Source: an uncultured Bacteroides sp.
GTDB lineage: Bacteria; Bacteroidota; Bacteroidia; Bacteroidales; Bacteroidaceae
Length of the DNA: 64,000 nucleotides
Assembly: GCA_900551445.1 (NCBI GenBank)
Contig: URWA01000004.1
Location: forward strand, 1 to 64,000
Reading direction: 5' to 3'
Part shown: one piece after another, positions 8,779 through 16,217 of the stretch
Numbering within the stretch: the first letter of the stretch is position 1
How the letters are laid out: every line of letters starts with the position of its first letter
The notes under the pieces: model-generated
Told to the model about the DNA's origin: nothing
Seen by the model: only the letters and a program-made list of their open reading frames with translations
The model's database searches: none
Translations under genes and position numbers: made by a program

Positions 8779-9849
8779 ATGAAGAAACATAATTTTAATG
8801 CGGGACCGTCTATTTTGCCTCGCGAAGTGATAGAAAAGACAGCTCAGGCTATTCTTGATTTTAATGGTTCAGGACTTTCGTTGATGGAAATCAGTCACCG
8901 CGCGAAAGACTTCCAGCCGGTGGTGGACGAAGCGGTTGCGCTGTTCAAGGAACTGCTGCATATTCCGGAAGGATACTCGGTATTGTTCCTGGGTGGAGGT
9001 GCAAGCTTGGAGTTCTGTATGGTTCCCTATAATTTCCTGGAAAAGAAAGCGGCTTACCTGAACACGGGTACATGGGCTAAGAAGGCCATGAAGGAAGCCA
9101 AGGCTTTCGGCGAGACGATTGAGGTGGCTTCTTCCGAAAAGGATGGCTACACGTATATCCCGAAGAATTACGAAGTGCCGGCTGATGCGGATTATTTCCA
9201 TATCACGACGAACAATACAATCTATGGTACGGAACTGCATGCCGACCTGGATGTGAACGTGCCGATGGTGGCTGATATGTCGTCGGATATCTTCTCCCGT
9301 CCGGTGGATGTGTCCAAGTATATCTGTATCTACGGAGGTGCGCAGAAGAACCTGGCGCCTGCGGGTGTGACTTTCGTCATCGTGAAGAACGATGCGCTGG
9401 GCAAGGTGTCCCGTCATATTCCGACCATGCTGAACTATCAGACGCATGTGGACAAGGGTTCTATGTTCAACACGCCGCCGGTAGTGCCTATTTATGCCGC
9501 ACTCCAGACATTGCGCTGGCTGAAGGAACAGGGCGGTGTGGAAGAAATGCAGCGCCGTGCCAAACAGCGTGCCGACATGCTGTATGCGGAAATCGACCGC
9601 AACAAGCTGTTCCGGGGTACGGTGACGGTGAAGGAAGACCGTTCGTACATGAACATCTGCTTCGTCATGGCGGATGAATACAAGGAACTGGAGGCCGACT
9701 TCCTGAAGTTCGCTACCGAAAAAGGTATGGTGGGCATCAAGGGTCACCGTTCGGTAGGTGGTTTCCGTGCTTCTTGCTACAATGCCATGCCGGTAGAAAG
9801 TGTGCAGGCGCTCATCGACTGCATGCAGGAATTTGAGAAAATGCATTAA
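8779..9849 (+). CDS. serC: Phosphoserine aminotransferase
   Basis: Second step of serine synthesis: converts 3-phosphohydroxypyruvate and glutamate to phosphoserine and 2-oxoglutarate with PLP; also acts in pyridoxal phosphate synthesis in some bacteria. 356 residues, normal for SerC. It opens with MKKHNFNAGPSILPREV, the family signature FNAGPa.LP, and has LFLGGGASLEF and the PLP-lysine region YGGAQKNLAPAGVTFVIV. The start at ATG 8779 fits the conserved N-terminus; an upstream TTG would add eight residues without family support. It leads an operon with serA, a small membrane protein gene and a DUF1015 gene, behind a good promoter. Confidence 0.96.
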   Translation: MKKHNFNAGPSILPREVIEKTAQAILDFNGSGLSLMEISHRAKDFQPVVDEAVALFKELLHIPEGYSVLFLGGGASLEFCMVPYNFLEKKAAYLNTGTWAKKAMKEAKAFGETIEVASSEKDGYTYIPKNYEVPADADYFHITTNNTIYGTELHADLDVNVPMVADMSSDIFSRPVDVSKYICIYGGAQKNLAPAGVTFVIVKNDALGKVSRHIPTMLNYQTHVDKGSMFNTPPVVPIYAALQTLRWLKEQGGVEEMQRRAKQRADMLYAEIDRNKLFRGTVTVKEDRSYMNICFVMADEYKELEADFLKFATEKGMVGIKGHRSVGGFRASCYNAMPVESVQALIDCMQEFEKMH

Positions 9850-9869
9850 TTGTTGTTATATCTGAGAAT

Positions 9870-9900
9870 AAGGGCGTGGGAGATACAAAAACACGTCCTT
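9870..9900 (+). terminator. Imperfect hairpin between serC and serA
   Basis: AAGGGCGTG (9870-9878) pairs with CACGTCCTT (9892-9900), nine pairs including one G-U, loop 13 nt, followed by GTTTTCTTTA. This looks like a partial terminator or processing site that could lower serA expression relative to serC. The serA ATG is 23 bp further on. Confidence 0.4.
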
Positions 9901-9922
9901 GTTTTCTTTAAAATCGAATATT

Positions 9923-10846
9923 ATGAAAGTATTGGTTGCGACAGAGAAACCGTTTGCCAAAGTGGCAGTAGACGGTATCCGGAAAGAGATAGAAGGTGCA
10001 GGCTATGAACTGGCTTTGCTGGAGAAATATACCGACAAACAGCAGTTGCTCGATGCGGTGAAGGATGCGAATGCGGTGATTATCCGCAGTGACATCATCG
10101 ACAAGGAGGTGCTGGATGCGGCGAAGGAACTGAAAATCGTGGTGCGTGCCGGTGCGGGATACGACAATGTGGACCTGGAGGCGGCTACGGCGCACGGGGT
10201 TTGCGTGATGAATACGCCGGGGCAGAACTCGAATGCGGTGGCCGAACTGGCTTTCGGCATGATGGTGATGGCGGTGCGTAACTTCTACGACGGCAAGTCG
10301 GGCACGGAACTGAAGGGCAAGAAGCTGGGTATTCATGCGTATGGCAACGTGGGACGCAATGTGGCACGTATCGCCAAGGGATTCGGCATGGACATCTATG
10401 CGTACGATGCGTATTGCCCGAAGGAAGCGATGGAGGCCGACGGCGTGAAACCGGTGGATTCAGCCGAAGAACTGTATGCCACTTGCAACGTGGTGTCTCT
10501 GCACATTCCGGCTACTGCCGAAACCAAGAACTCGATTAATTATGCGCTGGTGAACCGGATGCCGAAAAACGGTCTGCTGGTGAATACGGCCCGCAAGGAG
10601 GTCATCAACGAGGCAGAACTGATCAAGCTGATGGAAGACCGTCCGGACTTGAAATATGTGACGGACATCATGCCGGTGGCCAATGAAGAATTTGCGGCCA
10701 AATTCCCGGGACGTTATTTCTCTACGCCGAAGAAGATGGGTGCACAGACGGCTGAGGCGAATATCAATGCCGGTATCGCAGCGGCCCGTCAGATTGTGGG
10801 CTTCCTGAAGGATGGTTGTGAGAAATTCCGTGTAAATAAAAAATAA
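9923..10846 (+). CDS. serA: D-3-phosphoglycerate dehydrogenase, short type III form with Lys in place of catalytic His
   Basis: First step of serine synthesis: NAD-dependent oxidation of 3-phosphoglycerate. 307 residues from ATG 9923 (MKVLVATEKPF); it lacks the ASB and ACT regulatory domains of longer SerA proteins. Conserved blocks: VRAGAGYDNVDLEAA, MNTPGQNSNAVAELAF, the nucleotide fold GKKLGIHAYGNVGRNVA, and NTARKEVINEAEL. The usual GLGxIG loop reads AYGNVG. The position normally TPH, with the His of the Glu-His pair, reads STPKKMGAQ near residue 270, so Lys replaces His. This is the type IIIK arrangement described for the Entamoeba histolytica enzyme, whose relatives include Bacteroidetes proteins. 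Operon context with serC supports the function. Confidence 0.93.
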   Translation: MKVLVATEKPFAKVAVDGIRKEIEGAGYELALLEKYTDKQQLLDAVKDANAVIIRSDIIDKEVLDAAKELKIVVRAGAGYDNVDLEAATAHGVCVMNTPGQNSNAVAELAFGMMVMAVRNFYDGKSGTELKGKKLGIHAYGNVGRNVARIAKGFGMDIYAYDAYCPKEAMEADGVKPVDSAEELYATCNVVSLHIPATAETKNSINYALVNRMPKNGLLVNTARKEVINEAELIKLMEDRPDLKYVTDIMPVANEEFAAKFPGRYFSTPKKMGAQTAEANINAGIAAARQIVGFLKDGCEKFRVNKK

Positions 10847-10864
10847 CTCCTGTTTTACGCATAA

Positions 10865-11080
10865 ATGAAACTGACGAGTGACGAACGGCATTTGCTGATT
10901 CCGTTGGGAATGAGCAGTTCCTTGCTGCTGGTGAATACGTTGTGCAGGTCGTTTCTGGATGACTTCTGGCAAGGTTTTCTGTGCGGTATGGCACTGGTAT
11001 GTTTCCTTTATGCGTTTCGGACGTTAGTATTGTTTTTCAAACGAAATTTCAAGCATTATGGCAACAGTAAAACCATTTAA
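10865..11080 (+). CDS. Small membrane protein in the serine operon
   Basis: 71 residues from ATG 10865. Two hydrophobic stretches (LLIPLGMSSSLLLVNTL and FLCGMALVCFLYAFRTLVLFF) suggest two membrane helices, with a basic tail KRNFKHYGNSKTI facing the cytoplasm. Its 3' end overlaps the start of the DUF1015 gene by 23 bp, so the two are probably translated in a coupled way. No family recognised; function unknown. The tight packing between serA and DUF1015 argues that it is a real gene. Confidence 0.65.
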   Translation: MKLTSDERHLLIPLGMSSSLLLVNTLCRSFLDDFWQGFLCGMALVCFLYAFRTLVLFFKRNFKHYGNSKTI

Positions 11081-12305
11081 AGGGCTTCGTCCGCCGAAGG
11101 AACTGGTGGAGCAGGTGGCTTCCCGTCCTTACGACGTGTTGAACTCGGCTGAGGCCCGCGCCGAGGCGAAAGGCAACGAGAAATCATTGTATCACATCAT
11201 CAAGCCGGAGATTGACTTCCCGGAAGGTACCGACGAGCACGACCCGCGGGTGTACGACAAGGCGGTAGCGAATTTCCGGATGTTCCAGGAAAAGGGCTGG
11301 CTGGTGCAGGACGACAAACCGTGTTATTATATTTATGCCCAGACCATGAACGGCAAGACGCAGTATGGCCTGGTGGTGGGGGCTTACGTGCCCGACTACA
11401 TGAACGGAGTAATCAAAAAGCATGAGCTGACGCGACGCGACAAGGAAGAAGACCGCATGAAGCATGTGCGGGTAAACAATGCGAACATCGAACCGGTGTT
11501 CTTCGCTTACCCGGAAAGCAAGGTGCTCGATGCGGTGGTGGCGAAATATACGGCACAGAAGCCGGTGTATGATTTCGTGGCACCCGACGACGGCTTCGGC
11601 CATCAGTTCTGGGTGATTGACGACGAAAAGGACATCGCCACAATCACGGAGGCGTTCAAGGAGATGCCTTCGCTCTACATTGCCGACGGACATCACCGGA
11701 GTGCGGCAGCGGCACTGGTGGGGGCTGAAAAGGCGGCCCAGAATCCGAACCATCGGGGCGACGAGGAATACAATTACTTCATGGCGGTGTGTTTCCCGGC
11801 CGAGCAGCTCACCATCATCGACTACAACCGGGTGGTGAAGGACTTGAACGGACTGACGCCGCAGGAGTTCCTGGAGGCGCTGAAGAAGAACTTCGTGGTG
11901 GAGGAAAAGGGAACGGACATCTACAAGCCGGCGGCCCTGCATAACTTCTCATTGTATTTGGACAGAAAGTGGTACAGCCTGACGGCCAAACCGGGCACGT
12001 ACGACGACCACGACCCGATTGGGGTGCTCGACGTGACGATTTCCTCGAACCTGATTCTGGACGAGATTCTCGGCATCAAGGACTTGCGTTCGGACAAGCG
12101 CATCGATTTCGTGGGCGGTATCCGCGGACTGGGTGAGCTGAAGAAACGGGTGGACAGTGGCGAGATGAAGATGGCGCTGGCTCTCTATCCGGTGTCCATG
12201 AAGCAGCTGATGGACATTGCCGATACAGGCAACATCATGCCGCCGAAAACCACTTGGTTCGAACCGAAACTGCGTTCGGGATTGGTGATTCACAAACTGG
12301 AGTGA
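11058..12305 (+). CDS. DUF1015 family protein linked to serine biosynthesis
   Basis: 415 residues. The start MATVKPFKGLRPPKELVEQV and blocks ASRPYDVLNSAEARAEA, KHELTRRDKEEDRMKHV and IADGHHRSAAAALVG are typical of DUF1015. The biochemical role is not established to my knowledge; the conserved HELT, DGHH and Arg/Asp-rich stretches suggest an enzyme or nucleotide-binding protein. It is the last gene of serC-serA-orf-DUF1015 and is followed by a strong terminator. Adjacency of DUF1015 to serine genes, with no serB in the window, suggests a part in serine metabolism; this is inference from position only. Confidence 0.85.
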   Translation: MATVKPFKGLRPPKELVEQVASRPYDVLNSAEARAEAKGNEKSLYHIIKPEIDFPEGTDEHDPRVYDKAVANFRMFQEKGWLVQDDKPCYYIYAQTMNGKTQYGLVVGAYVPDYMNGVIKKHELTRRDKEEDRMKHVRVNNANIEPVFFAYPESKVLDAVVAKYTAQKPVYDFVAPDDGFGHQFWVIDDEKDIATITEAFKEMPSLYIADGHHRSAAAALVGAEKAAQNPNHRGDEEYNYFMAVCFPAEQLTIIDYNRVVKDLNGLTPQEFLEALKKNFVVEEKGTDIYKPAALHNFSLYLDRKWYSLTAKPGTYDDHDPIGVLDVTISSNLILDEILGIKDLRSDKRIDFVGGIRGLGELKKRVDSGEMKMALALYPVSMKQLMDIADTGNIMPPKTTWFEPKLRSGLVIHKLE

Positions 12306-12385
12306 AAGGCTTCCTCAGAAAGAAATCAAGGGCTGTAGCTTCCTGAAAGGGGCACGGCTCTGGTGATATACGTTATCATTTTTGT

Positions 12386-12444
12386 AAATCCTCTTGTTTT
12401 AGTCGTGTATTTCTTGGGGACGGCTGGAAACAAGAGGATTTTTT
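12386..12444 (+). terminator. Terminator of the serC operon
   Basis: AAATCCTCTTGTTT (12386-12399) and AAACAAGAGGATTT (12428-12441) are perfect 14-bp arms, loop 28 nt, followed by a run of T to 12444. Confidence 0.75.
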
Positions 12445-12483
12445 GCGGATATGCGGGGGAGAATCCGTCGGAAAGAAGATGAA

Positions 12484-12593
12484 AAAAACGCACTTGCGTT
12501 CGGGTTGAAACGTAAGTGCGTTTTGTCTGAAACTCTTTGGCGTTTGGATTGAAACGCAAGTGCGTTTGAGTCGGAACGTCAAGGCGTTTTTTT
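12484..12593. repeat. Five 22-bp tandem repeats, each built on a short palindrome
   Basis: Units begin at 12484, 12506, 12528, 12550 and 12572, exactly 22 bp apart. The best copy contains AAACGCAAGTGCGTTT (12552-12567), a palindrome with 7-bp arms. The units at 12484 and 12506 are close to it; those at 12528 and 12572 have decayed centres but keep the AAAC/AACG and GCGTTT ends. The period is not a multiple of three, so it is not a coding repeat. The array sits between the converging DUF1015 and sulfatase genes. It may be a set of protein-binding sites on one face of the helix (two turns apart). Units one and two also pair into a 16-bp hairpin (12485-12500 with 12509-12524, one mismatch). Confidence 0.8.
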
Positions 12594-12652
12594 AGGGTCG
12601 GGAAAGTGAGCCTTACGTGGTTTCGGGGAGGCTCTTCTTTTTCAAAATAGTC

Positions 12653-14179
12653 TTATTTCGGCAGGGTCACGGGGAACAGGTCGTTCGGACGGTGTTCGCG
12701 CAGGATGACCTGCTTCATTTGGTCTACGAGCTCCGGATGCTGTGCAGCCACGTCGTGGTCTTCGTGGATGTCGTCGGCCAGGTTATAGAGATGAGGCACG
12801 CCCTTCTTGACCACCATCTTCCAGTCGCCCATGCGGAGACCAATCTGGTCGGTTTCGTGGAACTCCCAGTAGAGGAAGTCGTGCGACTTCTGGGTGGCGT
12901 CATTCCCCAGCAGGGTGGGGGCGAAGGAGATGCCGTCGAAGCAGTCGCCTTCCAGTTTCTTGTTCAGGTATTTCTTCGGGAAACGCTTGTCGCCCACCAG
13001 CTCGCAGAACGTCGGCATAATGTCGTAGAAGGCCAGCTGATGGTCGTTCACGGTACCGGCTTTCACCTTGCCCGGCCAGCGGACGATGAACGGGATGCGG
13101 ATGCCGCCTTCGTAGCATTGGCGCTTCAGGCCGCGCAGCTTGCCGTCGCGTCCGAAGAACGTCGGGTCGGCCCCGCCTTCTTCGTGAGGACCGTTGTCAC
13201 TGCTGAAAATCACAATCGTATTCTCGTCGAGACCTTTTTCTTTCAGCTTGGCCAGGATTTCACCCACGTAAGTATCCAGTCGGTTGATCATGCCGGCAAA
13301 CTGGGCATGGGTGTGTACGGTGGCGTTGTAGCGCGAACCTTCCTGTCCGCCCCAGGTCTTGTCTTCAAAGAACTTTTGCTTGTATTTCTTCAGAAGAGAG
13401 TCGTTGGGCTGGGTCAGTTCGGCATGCGGCAGGGTATAAGTGAAGAAGCCGTAGAAAGGCTGGGAAGCGTCCTGCTTGTCGAGCCATTCCATCGCCTTGC
13501 GGTGGATGATGTCGGCCGAGTACTGGGTACGCTTGAAGTAGTCGTCGCCGTACATCGGGTAGCGGATATTGTCTTCCAGGACGATGCGGGTCACGGCAGT
13601 GTCGCCTGCGGCCCGGCTGTAACTGTTCAGGAAATTCGGGTAGTAGAGGTGAGCTTGGAACTGGCACATGTAGCCGAAGTATTCGTCCACGCCGCGCTTG
13701 TCGGGAGTGGAGGTCGAGCCTTCATAGCCGCCCGCCCATTTGCCGAACATGCCGGTGGTATAGCCGTTCTTCTTCATGATTTCCGGCAGGATGATGTGCT
13801 GCGGGTCGTAGGGTTCCTGTCCCGTCACGGCAAATTCCTTGTTCTGTCCGTACCACACCTCGCCGCTCCAGTATTCCTTGTTGCCTCTCACGTGGCCGTG
13901 TCCGCTGTGCTGGCCGGTCATCAGGCTGGCGCGCGACGGCGCACTCACGGGACTTCCGGCGTAGGCCTGGGTAAAGCGCATGCCTTCGCGGGCCATCTGA
14001 TCGATGCAGGGAGTCTGGATGAAAGGTTGTCCGTAGCAGCCTAAATCGCCGTAGCCCATGTCGTCGCAAAGAATAAAGATAATGTTGGGTTTCTCGGAAG
14101 CGGGAGTGGCAGCTTGTGCATGAGGAGCAGCCAGGGCTGCCAGCCCCATACAGTAAGTCAGTTTCTGTAGTTTTTTCAT
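12653..14179 (-). CDS. Secreted sulfatase, serine-type (S1 family)
   Basis: Hydrolyses sulfate esters, in gut Bacteroidota usually from host or algal glycans. 508 residues with a signal peptide (MKKLQKLTYCMGLAALAAPHAQA). The active-site signature S-x-P-S-R is present as S79-A-P-S-R83 followed by ASLMTGQ; Ser79 would be oxidised to formylglycine by an anaerobic maturase. The metal-binding start NIIFILCDDMGYGDLGCYG (Asp39, Asp40) and SSDNGPHEEGG are also present. It is a lone gene, not beside SusC/SusD genes, so the substrate cannot be inferred here. A 475-codon frame on the opposite strand is only its shadow. Confidence 0.93.
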   Translation of the reverse strand: MKKLQKLTYCMGLAALAAPHAQAATPASEKPNIIFILCDDMGYGDLGCYGQPFIQTPCIDQMAREGMRFTQAYAGSPVSAPSRASLMTGQHSGHGHVRGNKEYWSGEVWYGQNKEFAVTGQEPYDPQHIILPEIMKKNGYTTGMFGKWAGGYEGSTSTPDKRGVDEYFGYMCQFQAHLYYPNFLNSYSRAAGDTAVTRIVLEDNIRYPMYGDDYFKRTQYSADIIHRKAMEWLDKQDASQPFYGFFTYTLPHAELTQPNDSLLKKYKQKFFEDKTWGGQEGSRYNATVHTHAQFAGMINRLDTYVGEILAKLKEKGLDENTIVIFSSDNGPHEEGGADPTFFGRDGKLRGLKRQCYEGGIRIPFIVRWPGKVKAGTVNDHQLAFYDIMPTFCELVGDKRFPKKYLNKKLEGDCFDGISFAPTLLGNDATQKSHDFLYWEFHETDQIGLRMGDWKMVVKKGVPHLYNLADDIHEDHDVAAQHPELVDQMKQVILREHRPNDLFPVTLPK

Positions 14180-14211
14180 GCCATTAGTTTCTTAAAGGGG
14201 TTATTTGTGGA

Positions 14212-14219
14212 CAAAGATA
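14212..14219 (-). promoter_or_regulatory. -7 box of the sulfatase gene
   Basis: TATCTTTG on the minus strand (plus caaagata), 33 bp upstream of the ATG at 14179. It is divergent from the next box on the plus strand. Confidence 0.5.
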
Positions 14220-14251
14220 ATGTTTTCGGGGTAAAGATGAGCGAAAATCAC

Positions 14252-14259
14252 TAAATTTG
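14252..14259 (+). promoter_or_regulatory. -7 box of the yigZ gene
   Basis: TAAATTTG matches TAnnTTTG and lies 22 bp before the ATG at 14282. Confidence 0.5.
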
Positions 14260-14281
14260 CGTCCTGAAAAAAACAAAAGCC

Positions 14282-14884
14282 ATGCAAGACGATACCTATA
14301 AGACCATTGGAGCGCGTGCCGAGGCCATCTATACCGAGAAGCGCAGCAAGTTTATCGCCATCGCGCTGCCGGTACGCACCCTGACCGAAGTCAAGTCGCT
14401 CCTGGAGGAGTACCAGAAGAAATACTACGACGCGCGCCACGTGTGTTATGCCTACATGCTGGGGCCGGAACGGAAGGATTTCCGGGCGAACGACAACGGG
14501 GAGCCTTCGGGAACGGCGGGCAAGCCGATTCTGGGACAAATCAACTCGCACGAGCTGACCGACGTGCTGGTCATCGTGGTGCGCTATTTCGGGGGCATCA
14601 AACTGGGCACGAGCGGACTGATTGTGGCCTACCGTACGGCGGCGGCCTTGGCGCTGGAGGAGGCTCCGGTGCTGGAGAAGACCGTCGACGAGGAGGTGGC
14701 CGTGGCCTTCGAATATCCTTTCATGAACGACATCATGCGCATCGTCAAGGAGGAGTCGCCCGAGATTCTGGAACAGTCGTACGACATGGACTGCCTGATG
14801 CGGCTGCGCATCCGCAAGTCGATGATGGGCAAGCTCCGCGCCCGGCTGGAGAAAGTGGAGACGGCCCGTTTCGTGGACGAGTGA
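14282..14884 (+). CDS. yigZ: YigZ/IMPACT family protein
   Basis: 200 residues, the usual length. The IMPACT signature is clear: DARHVCYAYMLG, NDNGEPSGTAGKPIL and VVRYFGGIKLGTSGLI. The eukaryotic member IMPACT regulates the Gcn2 kinase; bacterial YigZ is of unclear role, perhaps translation-related. Transcribed divergently from the sulfatase. The last 88 bases (14793-14880) are repeated in diverged form just after the stop codon. Confidence 0.9.
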   Translation: MQDDTYKTIGARAEAIYTEKRSKFIAIALPVRTLTEVKSLLEEYQKKYYDARHVCYAYMLGPERKDFRANDNGEPSGTAGKPILGQINSHELTDVLVIVVRYFGGIKLGTSGLIVAYRTAAALALEEAPVLEKTVDEEVAVAFEYPFMNDIMRIVKEESPEILEQSYDMDCLMRLRIRKSMMGKLRARLEKVETARFVDE

Positions 14885-14974
14885 CAGCCTGCTGCGGCTG
14901 CGCATCCGTCCGTCGATGAGGAGAAAGCTCCGCGTACGGCGGAAGAAAATGGCAACGGTCCGTTTCGTGGATAA
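14793..14974 (+). repeat. Tandem duplication of the 3' end of yigZ
   Basis: 14793-14880 (inside yigZ) and 14887-14974 (after its stop) align without gaps at an offset of 94 bp. Shared blocks include GCGGCTGCGCATCCG, AAGCTCCGCG and CCGTTTCGTGGA. The second copy, read in its own frame, gives LLRLRIRPSMRRKLRVRRKK and then MATVRFVDK, beside LMRLRIRKSMMGKLRARLEK in the gene. The offset (31 codons plus one base) puts the copy out of frame and behind the TGA, so it is not translated with yigZ. It appears to be an old partial duplication. Confidence 0.8.
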
Positions 14975-15067
14975 ACAACGGATGGATGGAATTGGAACCG
15001 GAATTTTTTTTCTTGGGGGAAAGTGCTGATTTTTGGCCATTTCCTGCGGTTTTTTAATAAATTTTAT

Positions 15068-15075
15068 TACCTTTG
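15068..15075 (+). promoter_or_regulatory. -7 box of the first L,D-transpeptidase gene
   Basis: TACCTTTG, 24 bp before the ATG at 15100. No clear -33 element. Confidence 0.5.
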
Positions 15076-15099
15076 TTACTAACCTATAATCTTCATCTT

Positions 15100-16131
15100 A
15101 TGAAACGTCTGGTCGGTCTTTTCTGCTTGGTGTGTCTCCTTTTCGGATGCAAGGAGGAAGCAGACCGTGGCTTGGTGCAGCCAGTGGAACAGTCGGTGGT
15201 GTCGGAAGAGGCTGCGCCGGACAGTGTGGAAGCGGTGCTCCCGTTTGAGCGCAAACCGTTGACGGGTGCCGACATTATTCTGGTCAAGGAACTGCTTTTC
15301 GACAAATATACCCTGAAGGATGAATATCCGTATCAGGACACGGTGCGCTCGTTCAAGTGGGACGTGATTCGCAAATGTCTGGCCTTCATCGAGAACCTGC
15401 AACATGAGGCTGCCCGCTGGGCCGTTTTCCAGAACTACAAGAACCGGAACCAGGAAGCGCCGCTGGTGCGGAGCTATGTGCGCAACGTGTACCGCCGCAT
15501 TGCCGATACGCTGGGCGTGGAACGCTACCAGTCGGTACCGCTTTACCTGCCGACCGATACGCTGGTGCCCGAACGTTACGGACGCGACGGGGCCTTGGCT
15601 TCCTTGCGGGGCGAGAGCGGAGGGTTCTACCGGGTGTCGCCGGTGAGCATCGAGGGAGAATGGCTAGTGCCTCGCCGCTATGTCAAGCTGCTGGCCGACA
15701 GCACGGCCTTTCATCGGGTGGTGGTGGTAGACCGGGGCGACCAGAACATCGCCACGCTGGAACGGCTGGAAGAAGGTACCTGGGCCATCCGCAGCATGAA
15801 TCCGTCCACTACGGGCATGCACCGTCCGCCGTATGCGCAGGAAACACCTCTCGGCATGTTCGTGGTGCAGGAGAAGAAGTCGCGCATGGTCTTTCTGAAA
15901 GACGGTTCCTCGGCCACCGGAGGCTATGCGCCCTACGCGAGCCGTTTCACCAACGGGGCCTATATCCACGGTGTGCCGGTCAATGTGCCGCGGACAGCCA
16001 TGATTGAGTACAGCTGGTCGCTGGGCACCACGCCCCGTTCGCACATGTGTGTGCGGAATGCCACCTCGCATGCCAAGTTCGTTTACGACTGGGCCCCGCA
16101 GGAACGGGCACTGGTCATCGTAATTGAGTGA
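15100..16131 (+). CDS. L,D-transpeptidase (YkuD family) lipoprotein
   Basis: Predicted to form 3-3 peptidoglycan cross-links or attach proteins to peptidoglycan in the periplasm. 343 residues from ATG 15100; MKRLVGLFCLVCLLFGCKEE is a lipoprotein signal with Cys17 as lipidation site. The YkuD domain is at the C-terminus: YIHGVP (His near 290) and SHMCVRN with the nucleophile Cys near 317. The usual motif is SHGC, so Gly is replaced by Met. The N-terminal 200 residues are helical/charged and unassigned. The neighbour downstream is another L,D-transpeptidase-type gene, probably with its own promoter. Confidence 0.85.
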   Translation: MKRLVGLFCLVCLLFGCKEEADRGLVQPVEQSVVSEEAAPDSVEAVLPFERKPLTGADIILVKELLFDKYTLKDEYPYQDTVRSFKWDVIRKCLAFIENLQHEAARWAVFQNYKNRNQEAPLVRSYVRNVYRRIADTLGVERYQSVPLYLPTDTLVPERYGRDGALASLRGESGGFYRVSPVSIEGEWLVPRRYVKLLADSTAFHRVVVVDRGDQNIATLERLEEGTWAIRSMNPSTTGMHRPPYAQETPLGMFVVQEKKSRMVFLKDGSSATGGYAPYASRFTNGAYIHGVPVNVPRTAMIEYSWSLGTTPRSHMCVRNATSHAKFVYDWAPQERALVIVIE

Positions 16132-16180
16132 TTTCTATAAAATTAACTCTCTTGCGGAATCGGAATGTCCGGAAAATCCG

Positions 16181-16188
16181 TACCTTTG
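16181..16188 (+). promoter_or_regulatory. -7 box of the second L,D-transpeptidase gene
   Basis: TACCTTTG, 29 bp before the ATG at 16218. Confidence 0.45.
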
Positions 16189-16217
16189 CCGCCGAATATT
16201 CTTAGGTGGTCAAAATC

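Noticed and set aside
12617..14044. 475-codon open frame antisense to the sulfatase
   Set aside because: It is fully covered by a gene with signal peptide and catalytic motifs; the antisense frame has no family features and arises from GC-rich codon use.
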